Position numbers and translations under genes: made by a program
Source of the DNA: Numida meleagris
Lineage: Eukaryota; Chordata; Aves; Galliformes; Numididae
Reading direction: 5' to 3'
Length of the DNA: 64,000 nt
Assembly (NCBI RefSeq): GCF_002078875.1
Contig: NC_034410.1
Span: 38,530,145-38,594,144 of the forward strand
Notes under the pieces: model-generated
Told to the model about the DNA's origin: nothing
The model's database searches: none
What the model saw: only the letters and a program-made list of their open reading frames with translations
In this document: one piece after another, positions 54,875 through 64,000 of the stretch
How positions within the stretch are numbered: the first letter of the stretch is position 1
How the letters are laid out: each line of letters begins with the position of its first letter

Positions 54875-55499
54875 AACCAAGCAAACAAAAACCCCACCGT
54901 CTGGTCTAGCAGAAATCAGTCATCATGCAAATCAGAGCAATCTCCTCAGTGATTATGGGATCTGTTTAAACTCTCTGGTGAAATACCCCAATATATTTTC
55001 TTTTCTCATTTATTGTGTAGTATAATGTTCTAGAGTCAAACACACCTTCGTTCGTTCCTTAGAATCATTCCAAATGTGAAACAGAGAGCAGTTTTTAACA
55101 GAGCATCCCTCCTGCAGCTGCCGATCAAAGATATTGCCCTGAAACCCCCAACGTTTCAGATCATTTCCAGGGAAGGACACATTTCCCTAATGACTCTCAC
55201 TGAACAGAAATATCAGAAGCACGAACTGAACCCACATAATCATCATACTTTTTATGAACTAAAACCACATTCAGATTATTACGCACCCTCAATCACTCTT
55301 CACGTTGATTAATGCATTTTGTAGCACAGACAAAACAAAACACAAAAGCAAGAACAAAAAAAGGTGTGTTTTCTCATATCTATGGGAATGGCTTTTTTTT
55401 TTTTTCCCACAGTTGAAAACAGGAAAGTGCAAGATCGACCCTACTCTATTAAGCCCCTTGAAAGAAGTAGCAGACTATTTCCATATCCATCTGAAGTAT

Positions 55500-55655
55500 C
55501 ATCATAGAATCATAGAACAGCCTGGGTTGAAAAGGACCTCAAAGATCATCTAGTTTCAACTCCCCTGCTGAGTGCAGGGTCGCCAACCACTAGACCAGGC
55601 TTCCCAGAGCGATGTCCAGCCTGGCCTTGAATGCCTCCAGGGACAGGGCATCCAA
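55500..55655 (-). mobile_element. CR1 LINE 3' end, short fragment
   Basis: The tail ATCATAGAATCATAGAAC is followed by GGGTTGAAAAGGACC and the CTTGAATGCCTCCAGGGAC block. About 155 bases are present, and it is heavily 5'-truncated. Confidence 0.88.
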
Positions 55656-58651
55656 GTACTTGCACAGATGTCTCTAACACAGTATTTGAAGAAGTAAATA
55701 CATAAGAAAAGCAGCAGAAAAGAGCGGACTCACAGCACATCCTCGGATTGGCCAGCTGTCCTTGCTGATGGAAGGGAACTAAACACACTGTGGGGTTTGA
55801 GAGGTGCTGTAAACCTGTGCTTCACTGTACTCTCACAGCTACGGAAGTGCTCTGATTGTACCACTGTGGCTTCTCTATTGGACCAGAAAGTCCTCTCTCA
55901 CCGTTTCTCAGTCAGGGAACTTATACTAAGCTCCTCAAATGCTTTCAAAGTCTGACGGCTAAACTGATCACTACTTTGGGTACTGACTTCACCTTTCATG
56001 TGCTGTTATTGTGGGGGAAAGAAATAAAAAATAAATGTCACAAGCGTTGCTGCTTAAACAGATGAAAGAAATCACCGGCATCCCTTGCAGGAATAAGAAA
56101 ATTTGTTTTTCATTTTCTGCTATTTCTACTTTCTGCTCAGTGCCAGGACAAACACTTCTGTTGCTGTACAGTGAACTGTGTTAGGGAATTGGTTTCTCTG
56201 AAAAATAACCACATTCTTTGCTTCCGAGCCATCACCCTTACATACTGGCCCAATCCAGACCAATATATAAGGGTGGCCAGTGCCAGCAGGCATTTCGAGA
56301 AATGTGTTATGGACATATAATTTAAGCAGATTGAATAAAGAATTTAATTGCAGATTTCAAGCTGACCTTTACAATGTAGATTTATCTGCTTTTCAGGTCA
56401 TTGCTGGCACAAACTTTAGGAACATTGCAAGTAAAACCCAAAACCATAGGTTCAGACATAATACTTCTCCTGGATCAAAGATATCTTCCCTCAGAACAAA
56501 CAAACAAAAAACAACAAAAATAAAAATCATCTGATTGTTCCTCTCAAATGATCCTAAAAGGAATTGCAATACAAAAGCAGCAAGGCAAAATCCTTCCTTC
56601 ACAGAAAGAAGTATCAAGAGGTGGGATAATAGTAAGAAATACTTTGCTGAACTGTAATCCTGAGACCTAAAAAAACAAAGCTACTGAAAAATAAGATACT
56701 TTTTTGTGTATCAGTGGAAGGTGAGGCTTCATCTGTTTTATTGGAGTATGAGAGAGGATAACGTTTCCCTGCCACTGTGAGGAGCTGCTGAAATTCTTCT
56801 GTGTGTTGATACATCCTCTGAAGTATCTGTTTAAGAGATCGCCTTGCCCAAATTACGACTTCATTGGGACAGGAATATCATTATCTCATATTCTTACTTG
56901 CTATAGGAAGAAAAGAGAAGATTTAAAAGGGGAAATAGTATTTAAAGTAATAAAATTTCTGCCATTAGGAATGTATCAAGAAGAAGAAAGAAGTGTTAAC
57001 ACATTACAAGTAGGTTAGTTTCTGAAGAATTCATCTCCCCAGAAGAATATCTTGCGTATTACTAACAATTTAGTGAATGCAAAGATAAATCTCTAAAATC
57101 AGACTGCTTGCTATCCTTGAGCATACAAACAAATAGTCCAGGTTAAAAATAAATATAGATTGTTTTAGTCCCCAAAGGAAATTTACAGTGTGTCAAGGAA
57201 TTTTCATATACTGTATTGTTCCATTAAAAAAACTGATTGTAACTGTTCCATAAAGTTTAACAATTAATGCCCAATGTACACTACAAAATCCTTAACCCAG
57301 TGTAAGAAAACTAAAACAAATCATAACAGAACTGGATCCTTTGTGCTCAATATATACGGTCAATGTGTAAATGAGTTCTAACATGAAGTCTCATTCATAA
57401 ACCTGCTAAAATGATACTTCTTTACGTTACAATTGCTGTAGTAAAGCCTACTTCAACAGTAAACTTCTTTCCATAAACCATAGGTCTGCAGAGCTCATAC
57501 CTCAGTGGAAGAGAATGTGGACTTGTATGGCAAGTTCAGAGCTCCTGCTGCAGATTTTGTAGTTGACTTCCTACTCCACATATGAATCCCTTCCTCATTT
57601 GCAGAGATCACACCCCATTAAAAGAGAGCTGAAAATTGTCCTTGCATGGAGAACACTCGAGTCTGAAAGAACTCACCTTGCTCTTTGCCTGATCTTGCTC
57701 ATAAAAGAAAGAACCGCCGGTTTTGAAAAAGCTTTCAAAGTATCAGAGCATATTCAGGTCTTAAAGACTCAAAGGAAGCCTGACTTCATGAAGTAGCAGG
57801 AGGAAGAAGACAGATTGCTTTTCCAGTCTGAAATATCACCACGTGAATTCAGGCATTCATAGCTTTATTGGTCTAAGCCAAAAGGTGGCATGCATTAGGA
57901 AAATGCACCTGTTCCGCACTTTCCCCAAGAGCAACACATGATTAAAGCAGTCAGCCTGGCTTTTGGGCTGTTACAGGTACCAACTAATTTCTCAGAGTAT
58001 TTTTTTTTCTTTTGAGAGACGATGATCAAAATAGGCTGCCCCCCAATAGCATTAGCTCAGTTGTCTCTATCATGGTCCAAGGGGATATCACCAAGTGTGA
58101 GGAGGACTGGGAGACTATTGTCATTTCACCCGGTGTGCTGTACAGCCCTGGAAGTCAGTCAGAGGCCGTGGCAAGGAGGGCCCAAAAAAACAAAATGGTA
58201 GAGACTGGAAAACCATCCCTCTGCTACTAAATACTATCAGCAATAAATCATTTCCTTGCTGCACATGAAAACTAAACAGCATACAACAATTTTACATACA
58301 AGCCCATGACTGAACTGGTGGTCAGAGAGGGAGTTCTCCAGGCACACGTCTCCCGCAGCCAAATAACACCATGCACGTGTGGAAACTCTCTGCAAGTAGG
58401 TAGTTACTCATCTGAGCAAAGCTGGGCCTTTATTTACTGTTCCCCACACAGTCAGGTCTGCGGACCGACCTCTTTCCCAGCCAGCACTCCCTACATTAGT
58501 TCAGTCACTCAGGCAGGCGAATGGCCCAACACTCTGTGTCCCTCCTTCATTTCCCTCTCTCTCTCTCTCCTATCTTTGATTTGACTCCAAAATGAAAAGG
58601 AGGGAGAAGGCGGCAGGTTACAGGAATCCTCTGCAGGCTTCCTCCTCCCCA
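55656..58651. other. Intergenic, no gene seen
   Basis: AT-rich unique sequence with a CT microsatellite. Nothing coding was recognised. Confidence 0.6.
58554..58570 (+). repeat. (CT)n microsatellite
   Basis: About eight CT units. Confidence 0.9.
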
Positions 58652-58937
58652 GATTAGGATTTAATTGTATTCTGAGTGAGTCCCTTCTGGTTGCACTCAG
58701 TCTTTCAGATGAATGTTTCATCAGTATGATTAGGATCACATCCCTCAGTCTCGTGTGTTCACACAATTGGTTGTGACAGCTCGGAGTATAGTACTCCCTA
58801 AAGGAAATATTAGATACCACCCTATCATTTTATTCAAATCATATTTTGCACTCCGCACTTTCAGCCTAATGTCATTCGCCCCCGGATTACTTATTTGCGA
58901 TATCCAACAAGCACTAAAATCCTTCCAATAAGGATTA
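58652..58937 (+). promoter_or_regulatory. Cluster of four GATTA (bicoid-class homeodomain) cores
   Basis: GATTA occurs at 58652, 58728, 58885 and 58933, all on the plus strand. The last two have the full GGATTA form bound by OTX/PITX/GSC-class homeodomains. The region is non-repetitive and lies just left of the CpG island. This is a motif-based candidate only. Confidence 0.25.
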
Positions 58938-59048
58938 GACCAACATTTATATTAGAGACATTATTATTATGAAGAGGGCTGCGGATGTTTTGGAAGGAGG
59001 GGAACGAGCTTTGGATACTTCAGGGGAGGGGAAAAGGTCTGTGCATCC

Positions 59049-59102
59049 AAAAAAAGAAAAAAAGAGGGGGGAATGAAGAAGAGGAAGAAAAAGAAAGAAA
59101 AA
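59049..59102 (+). repeat. Purine-only tract
   Basis: The plus strand is almost purely A and G here, with a single T at 59074, immediately left of the CpG island. Such tracts are simple-sequence expansions that may exclude nucleosomes or form triplexes. No gene content. Confidence 0.8.
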
Positions 59103-59316
59103 CGCAGCATCGACGGTGGCAAACCCCAACTTCGTGGGATGGATGGCCCAGGGGAGGTGCTGCTAGGCCAGGCCCTGCTGCATCACCTCAGCACCATTTT
59201 CTCCCCAAAGCAAGGCTACCCTGACCGCTCACAGCCGGCTTCCCCTACACCCCGAGCCGGGATGGGACATTTCTGAGGCGTACCACAGAGGGTAGATCCC
59301 CTCCTCGGCCTCCAAC

Positions 59317-59382
59317 GCCGCTCTTCCCTCAGGGCCGTCTCAGCGCGGCTTAGCGCTGAGACGGCCCTGAGGAGAGAGCGGC
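59317..59382. repeat. GC-rich inverted repeat (hairpin), 30-bp arms, 6-base loop
   Basis: The arms 59317-59346 and 59353-59382 are reverse complements around the loop GGCTTA. The inner 20 bp (59327-59346 with 59353-59372) match perfectly. The outer 10 positions contain one mismatch (59326/59373) and one G-T wobble (59325/59374). As RNA this would fold into a very stable 66-base hairpin. It could be a pre-miRNA-like or structured RNA element, a small palindromic insertion, or a replication/assembly artefact. Confidence 0.9.
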
Positions 59383-60149
59383 AGTGGCTGAGGAAGCTTC
59401 GAAAAACACCGCTACCGAGAAAGCCCCCTCGGTAAAGCCGCGAAGGGGAGGCGAAAAGCAACGAGCGGGCTGCGAAAACCCAGCGCTGGCGATGGGGCAA
59501 GGTGGAAGAAATTCAGACCGAAAGTAAAACCTCGAAAAGAAAACAAAGACAACGACAACAAAAAAACTTCGCGCCGAGGAGGGCTGCCCTTCTCCCGACG
59601 AAGGGAAGCGCCGTCGGAAGGGACGGGGCTCGGGGTCGTTTCGTTTTCCCGGGTGGGTGCGAAGTGTCGGCGGGGAAGTGTGGGGTGAGCAGCGAGGGGC
59701 GAAGTTTCGTTGGGAAAGCGGGCCAAGAGCAGGCTCGGGGATGTTTTAACGAAAAATCCCCAAATTCTTCACCGAGGAGAGGTCTCCATCCTGCCCAGCC
59801 CTGGGAAGAGCCCCCCCGATCTACCGCTGCTCGCCCACGCTGTTAAAATAAATATAAACGCCGAGCTGAAGCATCTCCTGTCGAATAATGGAGAAATACA
59901 CGAGGTAATAGTTAAATCGGAGCAAACGGCCTCAAATCGTTAGGAGAGTGCTTCACGGGTGGGAAAAGCGGAGTGTGTGTGTGTGGGGGGGGCCGTTCCC
60001 AAGCCGGCGGTGTCCGGCCGCCCCCACAGCGCTGCCCGCCCGGAGCGGGGGACCGTCCTAGGGGCACCCTCCCCCCCACGATAAGGAGCCCTCAACCCGA
60101 GGTCGGGGCTCTCTGCTGTTTGCCGCAGCAAATCGCGTCACGAAGCAAA

Positions 60150-60380
60150 GCGCAAGGGTAGTTAACTTTATCTTCTGCTAATATAAACAAATAGGCGTCC
60201 GGCTCCTTGATCTTTATTTAAATATAGAGTTGTTTATCGGTGTCACCCTATGAAGATTAATTAGCTACCTTTATTCACAATTTGGCGTCTGACACCCCGT
60301 TTTAGGAATGCATTATAATCACAAGGTGTTAATTGGGGCCAGCCAGGCACTTATGTTTCTCTTAAATAGCGTGAGGACTT
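60150..60380. promoter_or_regulatory. Candidate enhancer: AT-rich core inside the CpG island
   Basis: An AT-rich, non-repetitive block sits inside the CpG island. Visible motif matches are TTATCT (GATA type, 60168-60173), TAAACAAA (FOX type, 60184-60191), TGTTTATC (FOX type, 60231-60238), GATTAATTAG (homeodomain type, 60255-60264) and AGGTGTTA (T-box half-site, 60324-60331). The mix fits a mesendoderm enhancer of EOMES, possibly autoregulatory. This rests on motif reading only; conservation and activity were not tested. Confidence 0.4.
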
Positions 60381-61384
60381 TTCACAAGTTTTTTTTTTTT
60401 CTTTTTTTCTTTTTAAATCACGAGTTTTAAACTTATACGTACAGCCCTCAGCCCATACCACGCAGCGGCGGAACTGCGTTCCCCGGGCGCTGCGATCGGG
60501 ACCGGCGAGCATAGGGCTGCGGCCGCTGTGCGCTATGCACGGAGCTGGAAGCGGGGAGGTCCAGAACGGGTTATCTCCACTGAAAGGAGGGGGAAAAAAA
60601 ATTAAAAAAAAAAAAAAACACACAGAAAAGGAGAAAGCTCTTTTCGCCGTGGCTGGAAGAATTTCGGCAAGAATCCTCCCGTCCCAAACCAGCAATACGC
60701 TTCGCTGTCAGCGCACCGAATTCGCTGTTAGAAATCTCTTCGGGAAGATGCTCCTCTTCCCAGAGCGAGGAGGGACCCGCTGCAAATGCCCCCCTCGATT
60801 GCGTTAGCTCCTCCAGCCCGAGCCTTTGGATTGTTTTGTTCGCAGCGGGCACCGCTAACAGCTTAATCCCATTACCTCCTGCATTTCCTCGTGATAGGTG
60901 CTGCTGCCGCGGGAGCCGGCGTTCAATCGCCTTGCCAGGAGGGGCTTTCTCCTCAGATAAGGGCGCGGGGGAGGCTTTAACGCGTTCCGGGAAGAGGCGG
61001 GGGAGGAGAGCCGGAGCCGTGCTCCGCTCCTCGGGACGGGCTGGGCTCGCACCTCGCCCCCCCTAGGGAGTAAGGGGAAAGAAGAGCCTCAGGGCCGGTA
61101 GCAAACAAGGAGGGGAACGAAAGGACTCCAATCCTCTGGGTAAAGGGAAGGACAAGACAACCGAGGAGAATCTCCAATTAAAATAAGTAACGTTAATACC
61201 ACTAGCAGCACGCAGCTGAGGTCGATGCAAGACAAGACAGCAAGGTGAAACTTTACAAGACATGGTTAGATTTAAGAGCCATCACAACCCACCAATCCTT
61301 AGCGATGCAGCACACTCAGGTTTGTGCTCCCTCCACCCCCCAGCCTGGCAGAGGCAAAGAAGCAGATAGCCACCCATACTCTCA

Positions 61385-62425
61385 TCCCTGGCACCACCAC
61401 ATTTATTAAAAATTACTACTATGTACATATAAAAGCGGAACCAAGTTTCACCGGGAGAATTTTGTGCCAGTGCTCTAGGGTTGATCCGTTTAAAATGCTG
61501 GAACTATAGGCAAGAAGAGTGGGCAGGTTACATCACTTCCAGTTTGATACAGGGCAGCTGAAAGTCACTTTACGTACACGCAAATAGAAATCTGCTAATG
61601 CTCTTTGCAATGCTCCATATGCTAAGTTTGATTAACCAAAAAAAAAAAAAACAGAATGCATTTTGAACTTCAAAGCACCACCGGAGGTCCTTCTGACTGA
61701 ACAGCTATAGGTCAACTATTTATATATTATTCCACAATATTCTACAGTGTACCTAGACAAAACACAACTGTACACTTGGATTTTTTTGCCACCTCAGTAA
61801 AGGTTAGGCTTTTGGGATGGAGGCATGTTTTCCTTAAAGTCAGATTTGGCCATTGGAAAAGCATTGCTAGCAACAAGACCTTCAACTTAAAATCCTGCCT
61901 GGAGCAGGCCTCATTTTGACTATCATCTTCTGCCAAAGAAAGCCTTAGCTGAGCAATGCCCAACTCAGCCAACTGCTCTGCTAACAAGAGATGAAGAAAA
62001 CAGTTCTGTTTAAAACAGAATGTGCAGCCCCCCACCCAGTGCCCTTTATCAGAGGGGCAAGGCAGGGAAGAAAGTGAAATTTGGAATCCAACCGCTATTT
62101 CCTCACTCAGTGTATAGATTTGATCAGGCCTCTGAGCCAAGACAAACTGTACACTTTAGTGTCTCCAATAAATAAACCACCTTGTAGAAATCTGGGCTCC
62201 TGCTTACAGCTTTTCCACATGCTGTTTCTTTAAGAGAAAAATTGTATCGTGATTTTCTTTTCCTACTTAATTACCTGCAACAGTCAAAAAGCTTTGGCAC
62301 CTTCTTTAGAATTGCACATGACAATTTAAGGTGGAAGGCAAGAGTCTTTTTGGCAATTGTAACGCAGAAAGAAAAAGAAACAAAGGCCACCCTGAAAAAA
62401 TAGCCAATTGGAACAAGAGGATGCT
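61385..62425 (-). other. EOMES: EOMES 3' untranslated region
   Basis: About 1.04 kb follow the EOMES stop codon before the first good poly(A) signal. The sequence is AT-rich, has no repeat and no credible reading frame, and is expected to be the 3'UTR. The exact 3' end is inferred from the signal at 61402-61407, and alternative ends are possible. A Pumilio-type TGTACATA element lies at 61420-61427, close to the signal. Confidence 0.7.
61402..61407 (-). promoter_or_regulatory. Poly(A) signal AATAAA, probable EOMES 3' end
   Basis: AATAAA on the minus strand, about 1.0 kb after the EOMES stop codon. Cleavage would be expected about 10-25 bases further along the minus strand (around 61380-61392). 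Transcript ends were not available to test this. Confidence 0.6.
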
Positions 62426-63161
62426 TTAAGAACTAGTATAGAACGCATAGTAGCCCATGCCTTTTGAAGTGTCTTTGCTATAGTCCTCAGCATTAATGTC
62501 CTCACATTTCATGGATGGGGAATTTTCATTGCTCGAAGTGCTAGGGGAGAGACGTCTTCTCTTACAAGCACCAGTGTAGACCCCAGAATCATTTGAATCT
62601 AGAGACTTGATGGAGGGTGGAGTCTCTATCCAGGATGAGCCTATTTCTTCTTTCACCTTCTCCTTGGAAAGCTGGTCTTCCGAGAAGCCCGGAGGACTCG
62701 TCCTGGAGCTCCAAGGTAATCCTGAGGTCATTTTCCTCTGGTAGGAGCCCCTACTACCCCAGCCTGCCATGGACGGAAATGTTGGATCAGGGTAGTACCC
62801 CAGGGCATGGGATGTCTGAAGAGGGAGGGATTTGATGCCATAGGGAAGCAAGGTGCTAGGAGAATACTCCGTCTCATAGGAGTTCATGTCCAGTTTGTTG
62901 GCACTGGGCTGCTGCACAGGAGTAACAAACCACCGCTGGGGAGGGCTGGCCACCTCTTCACCCTGCTGCGGGGACAGCAAGCCGTTGGTCTGTGGGACGG
63001 TTCTCTCACCATTGTAAAATCTGGTAGGGGGCAGGTTGTTGACAAACTGTTCTTGGAAGAATGGTTGCACGCTGTATCGGGCACCTGGGACAATCTGGTG
63101 GGATCTAGGAGAATCCGTGGGAGATGGAGTTAATCTGTCATTTTCTGAAGCTGTGTACATG
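62426..63161 (-). CDS. EOMES: EOMES (eomesodermin/TBR2), terminal coding exon, C-terminal region
   Basis: This exon encodes the C-terminal part of the T-box transcription factor EOMES, a nuclear DNA-binding regulator of mesendoderm, cortical progenitors and lymphocytes. It reads C|ATG..., 244 residues after the first base, ending in TAA. Recognisable family features are the blocks GERTVPQTNGLLSPQQ (about residues 51-66), SLPLQTSHALGYYPDPTFP (111-129), WIETPPSIKSLDSNDSGVY (177-195), a basic cluster CKRRR (199-203), and the end GMGYYAFYTSS. VKEE (169-172) fits a sumoylation consensus, and the exon is rich in SP/TP sites. It corresponds to the T-box-associated C-terminal transactivation region of the EOMES/TBR1/TBX21 subfamily. 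The acceptor is TTTTATGTTGTAG just before 63161, and the phase (GAC TC|C) joins the upstream exon in frame. A second acceptor lies 57 bases inside. TBR1 is less likely because these blocks match EOMES. Confidence 0.97.
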
Positions 63162-63826
63162 CTACAACATAAAAGAGAAACACTGAGAGTTCTTTACAAT
63201 TCCAAATATGGTATTAGAAAACAAACAGGAAGAAAGCAGCCGCTCTTAACAAGTCACAACCATGTTTATCTGGATGTTCGTTCTATCGGCCTTCGGAGTT
63301 GACGCTGCTTTTCCCGGAGCAGTAGAAAATGCAGAATACTGCTGTTACACATACCCACTGTTCTCCACCAGCCAAGCCATCTTAAATGAAAGGCAGCACT
63401 TTCAGAAGCCAGATTTGAGTATATGCACCTATGGTTTTTCAAAGGCCATTTGATGTCAGAAATTGTTCACTGGGCAAAAGTCTTCCTTACAATTGGAAGA
63501 TGCCAATTTTGTGGCACCAACAGCAGATGCTTTGCTGCCAGCTTTCAGGCCAGCAAGGTTCTGCTGGGATATTTAACCAGAGCTCAGAATCTTGCTAGAA
63601 AATGTGATCAAGACAATGTATTAAATTGTTAAGTGAACATGTGTATCTCTAGACATATTTAACTTTTGAATGGGTGTGTGAACTAGCAAGATTGCCAGTA
63701 TTTCTACTTTCAAATAACTTAAGTAGCATCTCCAAGTTTCTCCTTTTCTCTTTAGATAAAAGCATTTGAGGGCAGAATTGTGCCTCCCCAGGCAGAGCTG
63801 CAGGATAGAGGTAGAGGCATACTTAC
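63162..63826 (-). other. EOMES: EOMES last intron
   Basis: This 665-base intron runs from GTAAGT (63821-63826) to the AG immediately before 63161, with a pyrimidine-rich tract next to the acceptor. No repeat or RNA gene was recognised. Open frames inside it look like chance. Confidence 0.85.
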
Positions 63827-63888
63827 GAGTCATAGTTGTCTCTGAAGCCCTTTGCAAAAGGATTATGATCAATTTTGAGCTGAGTAAT
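63827..63888 (-). CDS. EOMES: EOMES exon encoding the end of the T-box
   Basis: This 62-base internal exon reads ITQLKIDHNPFAKGFRDNYD plus two bases of a serine codon. That is the end of the T-box DNA-binding domain; the FAKGFR segment is a hallmark of the family. It is bounded on the minus strand by an acceptor (TTTTTAG, with the AG at 63889-63890) and a donor (GTAAGT at 63821-63826). Entry phase is 0 after GAT of the previous exon and exit phase is 2, so it joins both neighbours without a frameshift. The intron to the terminal exon is 665 bases (63162-63826). The intron to the preceding exon is only 89 bases (63889-63977). Confidence 0.96.
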
Positions 63889-63977
63889 CTAAAAATGAAA
63901 GCAGAGCACAGTGAGCTGACATGTTGAACCCACAACACTTCATTTTATTCTTGTCATTTTGTACAACCCATTCTTAC

Positions 63978-64000
63978 ATCGGTGTTTTGATAGGCTGTAA
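63978..64000 (-). CDS. EOMES: EOMES T-box exon, 3' end only (cut by window edge)
   Basis: The last 23 bases of an upstream T-box exon are visible and translate as TAYQNTD after two bases of the preceding codon. The AYQN-TD motif followed by ITQLKID is characteristic of T-box proteins. A donor GTAAGA follows at 63972-63977 on the minus strand. The rest of the T-box, the N-terminal region and the promoter lie beyond the right edge of the window. Confidence 0.93.

Larger units (their letters stand above)
49959..55499. other. Intergenic, no gene seen
   Basis: Mostly AT-rich unique sequence with two microsatellites. The frames at 51184-51615 (143 codons, plus) and 52398-52823 (141 codons, minus) show no motif I know and are treated as chance. 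Confidence 0.6.
59105..61080. promoter_or_regulatory. Orphan CpG-rich island 3' of EOMES
   Basis: About 2 kb of visibly GC- and CpG-rich sequence begins after a purine tract and ends about 300 bases before the predicted EOMES poly(A) site. It differs sharply from the AT-rich flanks. It overlaps no recognisable exon; the open frames in it are arginine/proline/glycine-rich chance frames. An AT-rich core at 60150-60380 interrupts it. Such islands downstream of developmental genes often act as Polycomb-bound regulatory elements or as promoters of noncoding RNAs; that role is inference here. No TATA box or reliable start site was identified. Confidence 0.7.

Noticed and set aside
59216..60161. Arginine/proline-rich frames in the CpG island
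   Set aside because: GC-rich sequence produces stop-poor frames; no start context, splice sites or family match.
62617..63133. Plus-strand open frames opposite the EOMES exon
   Set aside because: Shadows of the real minus-strand coding exon.
1..64000. CRISPR arrays, operons, phage or bacterial systems
   Set aside because: No regularly spaced repeats or bacterial-type genes; the window is intron-bearing vertebrate DNA with CR1 and ERV repeats.

Overview
This is a stretch of vertebrate, almost certainly bird, chromosome. The evidence is a typical spliced T-box gene at the right edge, seven CR1 LINE fragments ending in the ATTCTATGAT-type tail, avian-style retroviral LTRs, and very little other repeat. 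No bacterial, plasmid, CRISPR or operon signal is present. I cannot fix the species from sequence alone.

The only protein gene I can support is EOMES (eomesodermin/TBR2), on the minus strand from the right edge. Visible are the last 23 coding bases of one T-box exon (63978-64000), a 62-base T-box exon (63827-63888), and the terminal exon (coding 62426-63161). The 3'UTR is about 1 kb and ends near a poly(A) signal at 61402-61407. The terminal exon carries two in-frame acceptors 57 bases apart, which would add or remove 19 residues just after the T-box.

The remaining 61 kb is 3' flanking gene desert. Just beyond the EOMES 3' end lies an orphan CpG-rich island (about 59105-61080). It contains a near-perfect 30-bp-stem GC hairpin (59317-59382) and an AT-rich core (60150-60380) with T-box, FOX, GATA and homeodomain-type sites. 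A cluster of four GATTA sites and a purine tract lie to its left. Further left are four CTCF-like motifs (23.0, 24.6, 41.0 and 46.6 kb), with the left three on minus and the right one on plus. The most unusual fossil is a decayed Ty3/gypsy-type reverse transcriptase fragment (49665-49958, minus), a family that is rare in birds.

Mobile elements: CR1 copies at 3.4 (plus) and 17.6-20.9, 26.4, 31.2-32.9, 38.0-39.0, 43.9-44.3 and 55.5 kb (all minus); a solo LTR with a 5-bp target duplication at 48140-48670; and an older LTR fragment near 42.6 kb. The 31 kb CR1 is the youngest-looking, with one nonsense codon and one frameshift in its RT remnant. I saw no complete new system. The points most worth checking are the CpG-island hairpin, the gypsy fossil and the candidate EOMES regulatory layout.
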